64,000 nt of DNA from Leptotrichia hongkongensis (GTDB lineage: Bacteria; Fusobacteriota; Fusobacteriia; Fusobacteriales; Leptotrichiaceae), in assembly GCF_007990635.1 (NCBI RefSeq), contig NZ_AP019846.1, forward strand, positions 1,364,001 through 1,428,000, read 5' to 3'. Below the pieces are notes generated by a model that had not been told where the DNA came from, searched no databases, and worked only from the letters and a program-made list of their open reading frames with translations. Below, piece by piece: positions 16,719-26,878 of the stretch (position 1 is the stretch's first letter; each line of letters starts with the position of its first letter). The position numbers were made by a program, and so were the translations under genes.

Positions 16719-19700
16719 CTAGTAAATAGCTCTGAATCCTATTCCAGCTCTTACGTTCTTACCTTTAGTATCATATCCTCCATTTACTGTTACTCCGAAT
16801 CTTGTGTTGTCCACTCCGATATTCAAGTCAAACTTACCGTTTCCTTTTCTATCGTCTTTTTCTCCTCTGATTCCAAACCAGTCTGCTGTAGTATATCTAA
16901 CTCTTCCTTTGTTATTTACATCTCCAACTTTTCCTAGTTCATTCTCATAAGCTGCAGTCAATCCTACTGATAAGTTAGTTCTTACTGCTAATGGTTGAAC
17001 AAATTTGAATTCCATTCCTACTTCAGGCTTAACAGAGAAGTAATCATTTCCTTTAACTTCTAGTCTCATTTCCCCTCTGTCTTCCTTGATGTTGTTGAAT
17101 CTTCCATATTCCATTTTCAATGCTCCGTAAGGACGGAAATGTGTTCTTTCGCTTAATCTTATGTCGTATCCTAAATCTGTTTTCAACGCTGCTCCATAAG
17201 AATTGTAGTTAGATTTAGCTTCGAATATTTCGTCTACAACAAGGTATCTACGTTTCATTTCGTTTATACCTGCAAACACGTCTCCACCAATTGTCCATTG
17301 TAATGATCCGTTATGATCGCTGCTAGGTGACATCTTTTTGAATACCCCTAATTTAATCATAGTTTGATTTTCTTTTGATTTACCAATATCTTTGAATTTA
17401 AATCTGTTATTTACAACCCCTGCATACCATCCATCAGAGTTACCCATCTTAATTTTTTCATCTTCGTGAACATAAGCTACTCCAGTAACATTACTTGTAT
17501 AGTCAATAATTCCTGCAGTATCTGTGCTATATTCATCTCTCATACCAAATACTTTGATTTTGTTATTTTGTTTAGATGGATTTCTCCAGTCTCTTTGAAG
17601 GTGATTCAACTCTTTATCCAGCAAGTTTCCTGTAGAGTTAATTCTTTGTTGAAGGTTTCCGTATTGGTGTCCCATCATTTCATCTGCTGCTTGATAGAAT
17701 AATGCAGCTTCATTTTTTCCAATGCTATTTAATTTACTAAATAATGTTCTTTCTCTTGTTCCAAGATTTTCAACACCGTATCTTTGTTCCAATCCATCTA
17801 AGAAGTTGTAAGTATCAGAACTGTTTATTGGTGTTTCTTCTCTTCCAGCCCAAGCTGTATATGGTATTTTAACCATATAAATACTTGTCATTGTTCCATC
17901 ATTTGGATTCAATGTTGGTGTTGCAAGCCAGTTTAATCCTCCAGAATAAATATTCCAGTTAGCAACTCCACTTGTTCTAATTGCATTGTTATATGGATCT
18001 AAGATTCTAGGATCGTTTATTAAAATTGATTTACTATTTGTCATTTCTGTTGCTTCTGTACCAATAATCAAATCAGCTTCTTGAGTTAAGTTTCCTAATC
18101 CATTAATTGAATTTGTGAAGTCTTTTCCTGATGTATTTACATAAAGACCAATGCTTGATGCTGATACATCAATTGGATTTGTAGCAAATGTATTTACTAC
18201 AACCGGTGTTTGTTGCACTCCATTTATTGTTACTGTTGCAGTTTGAGCTCCTGCAGGTGCGTCTATTGCTGCTCCACCTACTGCTTTACCTGTTGGAGGT
18301 GTAGTGAATTCTTGCACAGTATCGGCTTGGTTACTACTTCCATTTACTGTTATATTACCGTAGTTAGCAATTGTTCCACCTTTTAAGTATACTCCAACTC
18401 CACTTGCTCCATCTATATTAATAGAACCTGTATTATTAAGTGTTGATCCTCTTCCTAAGTACACACCAACAACTTTTGAATAGTTTCCTGAAGCTGTTGA
18501 AATATTACCTGTATTTGTTACAGTTGCTCCGTTATCAGCATAAATACCTGTTGTATTATTTGCATTTAGTACTATGTTTCCTCCATTTGTTGCTGTACTT
18601 CCTGCTCCACTTGCGTACATACCGATACTGTATTCACCATTTACGTTTATTGTTCCGTTATTTATAACATTACCAGTGTCACTGTTTTGGTATCCTGCTG
18701 CCATACCTATTCCAAATGCGTTTGTTGCTGCATCTGAAGCACCAATTGTGATTGTACCTGTATTTGTTGCTGTACCTCCACCAATTGAATAGATACCTAC
18801 ATTTCCGATACCGTTTCCAAAGTCCATATTACCTGAATTTGTTACAGTTCCTGCTGAGTAAATACCGTAGTTTCCACTACCTGTTGCTGACAAGTTAGTA
18901 GAGTTAGTAACTGTACCTGCAGCATCATTTGAGTAAACATAAATATTGTTATTTCCTAATCCAACATTTGCTACTGTTGAATTAATTGTATTTCCAGTAC
19001 CTGAATTTGCAATTGCAACTGATGAGTTTCCTAAGTTAAATGTTGTTCCACTATTTGTTATAGTTTGTCCATTTCCTACTGTATATACACCTACTGCTTC
19101 AGAAGCTCCTGTAGCAATTGTTCCTCCAGTAAGGTTTACATTTCCACCTTGAGAATATACACCTACACCTTTATCTCCTACTGTAATTATTCCTCCTGAT
19201 ACATCAGAAGCATATCCGAACATACCAATACCATTTTGACCTACTGTTATATTTCCTGAGTTAGATGTAGTATAATTTGTAGCTGTACTGTCTCCATATA
19301 AACCTACACTGCTATCTCCTAATGTTATATTTCCAGTATTTCCAAGAACTGCACCCGCTGCAAGAGTTGCCGCTGGTTTAAATAGAACACCTACTGAAGT
19401 TGTTCCGGCACTTGTTATAGTACCCGCATTTGTTACACCCTGAGTTGTTGAACCTTCAGAGTACATAGCTGTTGAATTACTTCCCATTGTAATTGTTCCT
19501 GTATTTGTTAAGATACTATCTCCTACTCCATAAAGACCTGTTGATGTATCTCCTAGTGTAATTGTTCCTGTTGCATTATTATTAAGAACTCCAAACTTAG
19601 CATACATACCTGTTGAGTTTGCACCGCTAAGGTTGATTGAACCATCATTGTTTAATGTAACGGCATTTCTGTTAGTTGTTAAGTTTTCTTGTGCAATTGC

Positions 19701-22499
19701 AGTTTGTCCTGCTTGAGTTCCTGTTATTGTGTTACTATTGTTGTTATCAATTGATGAATTTGAAATTTCTAATTGATTATATGCATCATTTGCATTATCT
19801 AAATCAATTGATTGGTTTAATGCTAATTTACTTAAATATAGCATAAATGTTTTATAGTCATTTCCTACTATATTTGCTCCTAAAGAACTTGCTAATCCAC
19901 TACCTGCTGTATCCGATAAGTTCATAGCTACATCAGAAGCTATGAATAATCTTGATCCGCTTGCCATATTAAGTGTTAAATTATTTATTGTACCACTAAA
20001 TGTATTTGCCGCCCAAGTTCCTATATCAGATGCTGTAAATGGAGAATATCCACTACCTTTATAATAGAACGCAGTACCTCTTGTATTAGCATCAGTACCA
20101 CCTGCTATATTTGCAGTAGTTGCACCTGTGAAATTAATTTTCCCTGTTCCACCTGTATTATCTGCATAGAATGCCAATGATTTTTGTTCTGTATTAATTG
20201 TTGTACCATTTAATTTTACTGTACCACCTTGTGCATATGTATTAAATGCACCTCCTGTAGCTTTTATAGTACCACCTGTAATGTCAACAGTACCTCCACT
20301 TTGACCTAATGCACCAATTGAAGCACTTCCATCAACTGTTATGTCTCCACCACCAGTTTGAGTTAAACTTCCTCCATTTGTTGCAACTAATCCAACTGCA
20401 CCATCACTATCACTTAAAGCTGTACCTGTTACATCTACTTTACCACTACTTGTTATTGTTGAAGCATCTGCAACTATAGCTTTTACTGATTTCCCTGTAG
20501 CTTTTATTGCACCTGTATTAGTTACTGCACCAGATGATTTTGCATAAATTCCTACTGAACTATCAGAATTAGCTATAGATATTGTCCCTTTATTTGTGAA
20601 AGCATCAGAAGCTTTTGTATAAATTCCAACATTATTTTTACCGTCTTTTATCTCAATCTTACCAGCAGTAGTTGCATTAAGATTTACTACACCATCTTCA
20701 ACATATACTAAAGTATTTTTTGTACCATTAGTAGATGTCAAGTTAAAGTTATTAAGAACAAATGGTGTTGATCCATTATTATTAAAGTATAATGCTGTAG
20801 ATTTTTCATTATCTTTCAAATCTACATTTAATACAGATTCTCTTGAAGTAGTAAGAAGTGGAATAACTGCATTGTTTGCAGATTTACCATCATTATATGC
20901 TTTTCCCCCTTCAAGTTCTGCATAGCCTAAGAATCCTACCCCAACTGAATTGTTTCCTGAGATTTCCATTGGTTGATTTAATAATATCTCAGAACTTAAA
21001 TAATTATGTCCAGATTTTACTAGTATTCCTTTATTATTTGCTCCTTTAAGTTGAAGAGTTCCATCATTTATAAATGTGAAACCTCCTGTATTTTGATATT
21101 CTGCTCCTAAAAGGACAAGAGTGTCATTTGTACCATTTAATGCGATAGTACCTTTATTTTCGAAAGCCATAACCCTTGTTGCAGGCCATGCTCCAGCTTC
21201 CAGTGTCATCCATATGTAGTTGTCACTTCCAGTAGCTGATGTAGTTATATTACCACTGTTTGTCATCCCTACTGTTGTATTTCCACTACCATGATACTGA
21301 GAAGTATACATTACCAATTTAGTTCCATCTATATTAATATTTGATCCACTTCCTATATTCCAAGTAGAGTTTCCATTATCATTATGACCATCTGTGTGGA
21401 ATAACCATCTTTGATAGTTTGTTCCTGTTCCTTTAAAATTAATAGTTGTATTGTCTATTTTTATTTCGTGACCACCTACTAATTTCATTGCAGCATAACC
21501 AGGATATCCAGTCGTGTTTAAATCTGTCGAATATGTACTTCCACCATTATGGCTAGGACCTTTATGTCCTGTAAACGTTACTCCTGAAGTACTTATATCC
21601 ATTGTAGAACCATTGTTTACATTTACATTCATTGTACCACCAGATGTACTGTACTGACCAATCATCCCTACGTCTGAGTTAGAAAGGCTTCCTGCTAAAG
21701 CAGTCATGCTTGCCCCATTTCTAATATACATATCATCACCATTTCCAGTTCCAGGAACTGTTATCGTTGGTATTGTTATTGCATCCACTGTTGGTGGCAC
21801 TAAAACTGGCGTTACCGGTGTAAAGTTTATAGCCCGTGGTAAGTTAGGCTGTGTAGCTGAAAGCGGAGTAACTGTTGGAGCTGTAAATACTCTTGGGTTA
21901 ATTCCTGCACTTACTTCAAACGCTACAATTGGTTCATTTACTTTTCTAAAACTTGCTATACCGTAACCTGACAATCCCTGTCTATTGTTTGATGAAGCTG
22001 AACGAGGATTGCTGCTTGTGCTAAGTAATGAATAATTTTTACTTTCAGGTGATACAGATCTCTCATAAGGATCAGTACTTCTTTCAAGTATTCCTTCATA
22101 AGGATATTTTTCTTTCTTGTCTCCTCTACCTTTATAAGTTCCGTTCCAATTATTATTGAAATAATTTATACCATATTGCCAGCTGCTCCAAGGCGATTTA
22201 ACTACATGGTCTCCTTGTTCTGTTAATTGTATTAATTCTAATGTTGTATCTTTTACTAATTTATTATTTTCTTTTCTAGCTTTTTTAAATTCTGTACGTA
22301 TTTGATTTATTGAAGAATTTATTTGAGTAACTTGATTTTTAATACCTGAATCTTCACTTGCCCCAAATATATTCATTGCAGTAAAAATCATACCTGTCAT
22401 TAAGAAAGTTATTAACGCAGAATCAGTATATTTAAAATCTTTTGTTCTTTTCGCAAATGTACGTAATTCTTGCGAAATTTTTCTAAGATTATTTGTCAT
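16719..22499 (-). CDS. Giant type V autotransporter adhesin 1
   Basis: The start is the ATG at 22499 (MTNNLRKISQ), matching the paralogue at 54542; AAGGAG lies nine bases upstream. The protein has 1926 residues. Residues 1-50 form an extended signal (FAKRTKDFKYTDSALITFLMTG...IFGA). It is followed by a short coiled coil and the conserved GDHVVKSPWSSWQYGINYF block of the fusobacterial autotransporter-associated N-terminal domain. Next comes a Gly/Asn/Thr-rich passenger of more than 1,400 residues built from degenerate repeats (NTGTI-x-x-G-x-xS-x-G-x-Y) that predict a beta-helix. The last 280 residues are an outer-membrane barrel ending in GIGFRAIY, an aromatic C-terminal signal. The likely role is adhesion or aggregation. 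No protease triad was recognised. The C-terminal half closely resembles autotransporter 2. Confidence 0.9.
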   Translation of the reverse strand: MTNNLRKISQELRTFAKRTKDFKYTDSALITFLMTGMIFTAMNIFGASEDSGIKNQVTQINSSINQIRTEFKKARKENNKLVKDTTLELIQLTEQGDHVVKSPWSSWQYGINYFNNNWNGTYKGRGDKKEKYPYEGILERSTDPYERSVSPESKNYSLLSTSSNPRSASSNNRQGLSGYGIASFRKVNEPIVAFEVSAGINPRVFTAPTVTPLSATQPNLPRAINFTPVTPVLVPPTVDAITIPTITVPGTGNGDDMYIRNGASMTALAGSLSNSDVGMIGQYSTSGGTMNVNVNNGSTMDISTSGVTFTGHKGPSHNGGSTYSTDLNTTGYPGYAAMKLVGGHEIKIDNTTINFKGTGTNYQRWLFHTDGHNDNGNSTWNIGSGSNINIDGTKLVMYTSQYHGSGNTTVGMTNSGNITTSATGSDNYIWMTLEAGAWPATRVMAFENKGTIALNGTNDTLVLLGAEYQNTGGFTFINDGTLQLKGANNKGILVKSGHNYLSSEILLNQPMEISGNNSVGVGFLGYAELEGGKAYNDGKSANNAVIPLLTTSRESVLNVDLKDNEKSTALYFNNNGSTPFVLNNFNLTSTNGTKNTLVYVEDGVVNLNATTAGKIEIKDGKNNVGIYTKASDAFTNKGTISIANSDSSVGIYAKSSGAVTNTGAIKATGKSVKAIVADASTITSSGKVDVTGTALSDSDGAVGLVATNGGSLTQTGGGDITVDGSASIGALGQSGGTVDITGGTIKATGGAFNTYAQGGTVKLNGTTINTEQKSLAFYADNTGGTGKINFTGATTANIAGGTDANTRGTAFYYKGSGYSPFTASDIGTWAANTFSGTINNLTLNMASGSRLFIASDVAMNLSDTAGSGLASSLGANIVGNDYKTFMLYLSKLALNQSIDLDNANDAYNQLEISNSSIDNNNSNTITGTQAGQTAIAQENLTTNRNAVTLNNDGSINLSGANSTGMYAKFGVLNNNATGTITLGDTSTGLYGVGDSILTNTGTITMGSNSTAMYSEGSTTQGVTNAGTITSAGTTSVGVLFKPAATLAAGAVLGNTGNITLGDSSVGLYGDSTATNYTTSNSGNITVGQNGIGMFGYASDVSGGIITVGDKGVGVYSQGGNVNLTGGTIATGASEAVGVYTVGNGQTITNSGTTFNLGNSSVAIANSGTGNTINSTVANVGLGNNNIYVYSNDAAGTVTNSTNLSATGSGNYGIYSAGTVTNSGNMDFGNGIGNVGIYSIGGGTATNTGTITIGASDAATNAFGIGMAAGYQNSDTGNVINNGTINVNGEYSIGMYASGAGSTATNGGNIVLNANNTTGIYADNGATVTNTGNISTASGNYSKVVGVYLGRGSTLNNTGSINIDGASGVGVYLKGGTIANYGNITVNGSSNQADTVQEFTTPPTGKAVGGAAIDAPAGAQTATVTINGVQQTPVVVNTFATNPIDVSASSIGLYVNTSGKDFTNSINGLGNLTQEADLIIGTEATEMTNSKSILINDPRILDPYNNAIRTSGVANWNIYSGGLNWLATPTLNPNDGTMTSIYMVKIPYTAWAGREETPINSSDTYNFLDGLEQRYGVENLGTRERTLFSKLNSIGKNEAALFYQAADEMMGHQYGNLQQRINSTGNLLDKELNHLQRDWRNPSKQNNKIKVFGMRDEYSTDTAGIIDYTSNVTGVAYVHEDEKIKMGNSDGWYAGVVNNRFKFKDIGKSKENQTMIKLGVFKKMSPSSDHNGSLQWTIGGDVFAGINEMKRRYLVVDEIFEAKSNYNSYGAALKTDLGYDIRLSERTHFRPYGALKMEYGRFNNIKEDRGEMRLEVKGNDYFSVKPEVGMEFKFVQPLAVRTNLSVGLTAAYENELGKVGDVNNKGRVRYTTADWFGIRGEKDDRKGNGKFDLNIGVDNTRFGVTVNGGYDTKGKNVRAGIGFRAIY

Positions 22500-22657
22500 A
22501 AACATGTTCTCCTTTTAATTTTTTTTGTGATACTTCTCTTTAATTATTCCTCTGAGATAACAATTTTTTCTAATTTTTGCTTGAACTAGCATTATAATTT
22601 CAAAGTTTATTTAAAAAAATATAAATTTTAAATATATCAAAAAGTATTTTTTTAAAG

Positions 22658-22683
22658 TGTGATTTTTAGTGATTTTAGTGATT
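22658..22683. promoter_or_regulatory. Cluster of three AGTGATT-type motifs upstream of autotransporter 1
   Basis: GTGTGATT (ending 22664), AGTGATT (22668-22674) and AGTGATT (22677-22683) recur at nearly one helical turn. The cluster is about 160-185 bp upstream of the start codon. Similar clusters stand at 54753-54778 and 34163-34194 before the two other surface-protein transcription units. A shared regulator is inferred; it is not identified. Confidence 0.4.
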
Positions 22684-23399
22684 CAAAACTTTAATAATTT
22701 TATACTCTAAATTAATTGATTATTTTAAACATTTATATTTTTTATGCACTATGATTTTTATAATACTTAGTTAAAACTAAAAATTAAGAATTTGATTCAG
22801 AAAAGTTATGTTATTTTAACTAATTCTCTATATATTAAGAAATGAAGATATATCACGAAAATATATCTTCGTACAAAGGAAATGAGTAAAATCTCTTAGA
22901 AATTTTATCACCCATTTAATATATCAAATTTAAAAAAATGTCAATAGTATTTACAAAAAAATATTTTACATAAATTTGTATTAATTATAATTTAAATACA
23001 CCTATGAAAAACTATTGTTTTAGTTGGATTTTGCAAAATTGATGTTAGAACCTTTAATTTGAATTTCAAGTCAATTAAAATAAAAATATAGTTCCTATTT
23101 AATAAATAAAAACTTCTCAATTTCAATTATTTTAATTAATTTCAGTCTATTATTGACAGCTGGATTCTTCTTTACAAATTCTATATTAATTTTTAAAACA
23201 TTTTCATAATTCTAATATTTTAGTCTATTCACATAATTCTTATCTTTTATCTTTTTAAATTACCTTTTATTTCTGTTCTTATGTTTCTAAACTCCATTTT
23301 TCAAAAATTCTTAAATTAAAAATAAACCTATTTTCTCTCATTTTCATACTTTAAAAAATATAAAACCAGATTCCTACATATGTTTTTACTATTTTTAAA
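22684..23399. other. Long AT-rich non-coding stretch
   Basis: Part of the 1.4-kb gap between autotransporter 1 and the ABC operon. There is no convincing ORF and no RNA gene. The only structured item is a perfect hairpin, GAAGATATAT (22844-22853), CACGAAA, ATATATCTTC (22861-22870), without a T-tract on either side. The gap is larger than others here and may hold regulatory sites of the autotransporter. Confidence 0.5.
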
Positions 23400-23510
23400 T
23401 ATATACTCGAACCCATTCAAAATTGAACTGCTAGAAATTATATAATTTAGGTTTTGAGTGAAATAGTTATAATTTTTGAGTTCTGTTTTAAACTAGTTTT
23501 ACTATAATAT
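23400..23510 (+). repeat. Dispersed element R3, copy b
   Basis: It begins with TATACTCGAACCCATTC and contains the palindrome AAATTATATAATTT. It ends with TTTTAAACTAGTTTTACTATAAT. It is almost identical to the reverse complement of copy d (48068-48175) and clearly related to copies a and c. The remaining DNA up to 23812 is AT-rich with nothing recognisable. Confidence 0.75.
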
Positions 23511-23812
23511 TCTTCATATATAGTTTTTAAAAAATATTCAAAATAGTTCTATGTTTAAAATTTCTAAAATTAATCTGATTTTTCAATAAAATATTAACTT
23601 ATAACTATCTCTATAATAATGTAATTTAACTAAATATTTTTTTAATAATAAGTATTTATAGTATTATCTCCAAATTTTTTACAAAAAACAAATTTAAGAA
23701 TATAAAAATATTTTTTATTGAATTATTTAAATCATAAATGTTTTTCGATAGTTTTATGAATTATTACAAATATTTTTATTTTTTATACAAAACTATTCTA
23801 AAAATAATAAAA

Positions 23813-23868
23813 AAAACATAACCCAAAATCTTTGAATTTCCATTATCAATTTTTTTAGGTTATGTTTT
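23813..23868 (-). terminator. Terminator of the ABC importer operon
   Basis: AAAACATAACC (23813-23823) and GGTTATGTTTT (23858-23868) form an 11-bp stem with a long loop of about 34 nt. On the minus strand it is followed by a run of T. It lies 15 bp after the ATPase stop. Confidence 0.65.
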
Positions 23869-23882
23869 GAAATTGTTAAATT

Positions 23883-24668
23883 TTAAAAGATATCTTTGTC
23901 TGATAACTTTGCATCTTTTGTTTTAAACATTTCAAGCAATTTTTCCACTGTCAATCTTTTCTTTTCTTCACCCTTTATATCAAAAATTATCTCTCCCGCG
24001 TGAAGCATAATAAGTCTATTTCCATAAGTTATAGCATCTTGCATATTATGTGTTATCATAAGACTTGTTATATTATTTTTTTCAATAATTTCCTTTGTTT
24101 TTTCCAAAATTATTTCTGAAGTCTGAGGATCAAGTGCTGCTGTATGCTCATCCAGCAGTAATATATCTGGACGATTTAGAGTTGCCATTATTAATGATAA
24201 ACATTGTCTTTGCCCACCAGATAGAAGTCCTACCTGTGTAAACAATTGATTTTCCAGTCCAAGTCCTAAACTTGCCAATTGTTTTTTATAAAATTCGATA
24301 TTTTTTACATCTAATCCAAAAGTAAAGTTAAAACGCTTTCCTTTATTTTTAGCCATTGACAAATTTTCCAGCACTGTCATTGATGGAGCTGTTCCCATTG
24401 TTGGATTTTGGTAAACTTGTGAAATCCATTTTGCTCTTTTATGCTGTTCTACATTTGTTATATCATTTCCGTTTAAAACAACATTCCCTCCATCTGGTAT
24501 GATTTGTCCATTTAATACATTCAAAAGTGTAGACTTTCCAGCACCATTACTTCCAATAATTGTTATAAAATCCCCGTCATTTATTGTAAAATTCAAGCCT
24601 TTAAATACTTGTTTTTCTGTTCCCAGTTCAGAGAAGAAAGTTTTATGTAAATTTTTTAACTCTATCAT
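23883..24668 (-). CDS. ABC importer ATP-binding protein (COG1101 type)
   Basis: The 261-residue ATPase has Walker A GSNGAGKST, signature LSGGQRQ, Walker B ILLLDEHTAALDP and the switch histidine in MITHNMQDA. The HTAALDP form of the D-loop region is typical of the ATPases that pair with COG4120 permeases and COG2984 receptors. Some of these systems (TrpXYZ of streptococci) are proposed to import tryptophan; others are uncharacterised. It energises the permease encoded directly upstream, whose stop codon overlaps this ATG (TAATG). It is the last gene of the four-gene operon and is followed by a terminator. Confidence 0.92.
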   Translation of the reverse strand: MIELKNLHKTFFSELGTEKQVFKGLNFTINDGDFITIIGSNGAGKSTLLNVLNGQIIPDGGNVVLNGNDITNVEQHKRAKWISQVYQNPTMGTAPSMTVLENLSMAKNKGKRFNFTFGLDVKNIEFYKKQLASLGLGLENQLFTQVGLLSGGQRQCLSLIMATLNRPDILLLDEHTAALDPQTSEIILEKTKEIIEKNNITSLMITHNMQDAITYGNRLIMLHAGEIIFDIKGEEKKRLTVEKLLEMFKTKDAKLSDKDIF

Positions 24669-25813
24669 TAATTTGCCTCTCCCTTCTCAATTAATTTTAC
24701 TTTTTTCTTACCTTTTTTAGTTTTTTGAATTAATTCATTCCATAAAATTACTGCAAGAATTATCGCTGTTATAACTTTTACATCTGTTGGTTTAACTTCC
24801 AGTATCTTTATAACATTATCACTAAAATGAAGTCCTTCATACATATTTCTTGTCCAGCTGTTTGACATTAGAGCTAGATTTATTATGAAATAATACATTA
24901 AAGAGCCGATTGTAACAATGGAAATTTCGTTTATTACTTGTGATTTTTTCAATACTCCAAGTCCTAAAATAATTGCCGCAAGACCAATAACAATTGTTCC
25001 TACTCCAGACTGCAAATCTGCAACTTTAATATTTTGTGCAAATAATGCACCTGCTAATGCCACGACTCCATTTGCCAGCATTAATCCAAATATTTTTAGC
25101 CTTTTTTCATTTACCCCAAGACTGACTACAAGCTGCTCATTATTACCTAATGCTCTTAATGCAAATCCAAATTTTGATGTCAAGATATAATCAATAATCA
25201 TTTTTATAATAAATGCGATAAGTATTGTAAGCATAAGTTTTACATCTTTTGTATTTGCAACATAAATTATAAGTCCAATTACAAAAATAGTATAAACAGC
25301 AAGACTTCTAACCATATATTTATTTTCTTTAATTTTATAGTCATAAAGCCCTTTCAATACAAGTAAAATTACAAATATAATTGAAAAAGGTATAAAGTTC
25401 TTTTCATAAGAAATTATTTCATAAATACTTCTTTCTGGCGATATAAATACATTAGGCATTCCAACAATTCTGGAATTTATACTATAAAGTCCCGTCATTA
25501 CTAAAATTCCTGAAAGCAGTCCGTTAATTTTTAAATAAACGTGCAAGGCTCCTGTCACATATCCTGCAATCATTCCACATATAACCGCAAGAATCAGTCC
25601 CATAATCGGACTTGTTATTCCAAAAAAACCATTTTTAGAAAGTGCAAATGCCGCAAATACAAATCCTCCAAGTGGAAATGTCCCATCCACCGACATATCT
25701 GGAAAATCGAGTATTTTATAAGTCAAATACACTCCCATAACCATTATCGAATATATAAATCCAGTTTTAAAAGCCTCTGGAAGACTTTGTAAAAATACTA
25801 ATAATTCATTCAT
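24668..25813 (-). CDS. ABC importer permease (COG4120, BPD_transp_2 fold)
   Basis: A 381-residue polytopic membrane protein with about eight to ten hydrophobic segments. The N-terminus GVYLTYKILDFPDMSVDGTFPLGG is characteristic of COG4120 permeases. The GxxRALGNNEQLVVSLGVN segment is the cytoplasmic coupling region seen in the LivH/BPD_transp_2 superfamily. It forms the channel for the ligand delivered by the two lipoproteins encoded upstream. The C-terminus is strongly basic (KKGKKKVKLIEKG), consistent with a cytoplasmic tail. It overlaps the ATPase start by one base and lies 50 bp after the second receptor gene. Confidence 0.92.
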   Translation of the reverse strand: MNELLVFLQSLPEAFKTGFIYSIMVMGVYLTYKILDFPDMSVDGTFPLGGFVFAAFALSKNGFFGITSPIMGLILAVICGMIAGYVTGALHVYLKINGLLSGILVMTGLYSINSRIVGMPNVFISPERSIYEIISYEKNFIPFSIIFVILLVLKGLYDYKIKENKYMVRSLAVYTIFVIGLIIYVANTKDVKLMLTILIAFIIKMIIDYILTSKFGFALRALGNNEQLVVSLGVNEKRLKIFGLMLANGVVALAGALFAQNIKVADLQSGVGTIVIGLAAIILGLGVLKKSQVINEISIVTIGSLMYYFIINLALMSNSWTRNMYEGLHFSDNVIKILEVKPTDVKVITAIILAVILWNELIQKTKKGKKKVKLIEKGEAN

Positions 25814-25863
25814 TTAACTTTTTTCTCTCTTTCTTTTCTGTTCTGTTTTCTCTGATTTGTTAT

Positions 25864-26835
25864 TTATTTACCTACAAATTCAGCTCCATTAAACAATGGA
25901 TTTTTTATATCCAGTCCTAATGCCTGTGCTGTTTTTTGGTTTACGTACAGTTTCATTTGTTTTGAAGTTTCAAAAGGAATTTGAGAAATAGGTTTTCCTT
26001 TAAGAATTTCGATTGCCATTTCTCCAGTACGTTTTCCTAATGCGTAGTAGTCAAGCCCCATTGTGAACAATGCTCCCAGTTCTACAGAAGAGTTTTCACT
26101 TGCAATTACAGGTTTTTTAGCTGCAATCGCTTCGGAAGCGACAAAGTTTGCCCCTGATACAACAAGATTATCTGTTGGTAAATACAATGCATCAGTTACT
26201 CCCAATAAATTTTTAGTAGCCTGTGCCAGTTCACCAAAATTGCTTATTCCCTGCAACACAACTTCTATATTTTTTTCCTTAGCAACTTTTTGAATTTCTT
26301 GAACTTGCACAACTGAATTTTGCTCTGATGGATTATACAAAACTCCAACTTTTTTTACATCAGGTTTTATTTTTAAAAGTAAATCTAGTTGTCCTGCTAC
26401 ATTTTCGACTTTATCACTTGTTCCTGTTACATTTGGATTCAAAAGTTTTGCACTTGCAGGATCAGTTACCGCTGAAAATAGCACTGGTATGTCTGAAATA
26501 TTGTTTACCAATGCTTGTGCAGATGGTGTTGCAATACCAAATACTAAATCTTTTTTATCCGCTTTATAATTTGTGGCAATAAGATTAGCATTTGTTACTT
26601 CCCCATTTGCATTCTTTTCATCAAAATCAGCATTTATTCCAGCTTCCTTGAATGCATCTTCAAATCCTTTCTTTGTTAAGTTAAGTGACGGATGTTCCAT
26701 AAATTGAGTTATTCCGATTTTATAGCTTTGTTTATTTTCTGATGATTGTGAATCTTTATTTCCACTCACTGTATCGTTGCTGTTTCCACATGCCAGCATT
26801 AACATACTTATTATTATTAACAGTATTTTTTTCAT
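25864..26835 (-). CDS. ABC substrate-binding lipoprotein, second tandem copy
   Basis: A 323-residue receptor with a lipoprotein signal (MLMLACGNS, lipidation Cys at about 16), a Ser/Asn linker, then two Rossmann-like lobes of the PF04392/COG2984 family. Visible family features are KIGITQFMEHPSL, DEKNANGEVTNANLIA, PVLFSAVTDP, GVLYNPSEQNS and ALYLPTDNLV. Closely similar to its neighbour at 26879-27850 along the whole length, so the pair arose by tandem duplication. Ligands of this family include tryptophan in TrpX-type proteins; here the ligand is unknown. The two receptors may widen or split the substrate range of a single permease. Confidence 0.9.
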   Translation of the reverse strand: MKKILLIIISMLMLACGNSNDTVSGNKDSQSSENKQSYKIGITQFMEHPSLNLTKKGFEDAFKEAGINADFDEKNANGEVTNANLIATNYKADKKDLVFGIATPSAQALVNNISDIPVLFSAVTDPASAKLLNPNVTGTSDKVENVAGQLDLLLKIKPDVKKVGVLYNPSEQNSVVQVQEIQKVAKEKNIEVVLQGISNFGELAQATKNLLGVTDALYLPTDNLVVSGANFVASEAIAAKKPVIASENSSVELGALFTMGLDYYALGKRTGEMAIEILKGKPISQIPFETSKQMKLYVNQKTAQALGLDIKNPLFNGAEFVGK

Positions 26836-26878
26836 TCTTTTTCCTTTCTTTCTTAAACATATTTATTTTTTATAAATT

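Noticed and set aside
16719-22499. Many plus-strand ORFs of 60-90 codons inside both autotransporter genes (for example 21706-21966)
   Set aside because: They are antisense shadows of low-complexity Gly/Asn/Thr repeats, Val/Pro/Ile-rich without start signals.
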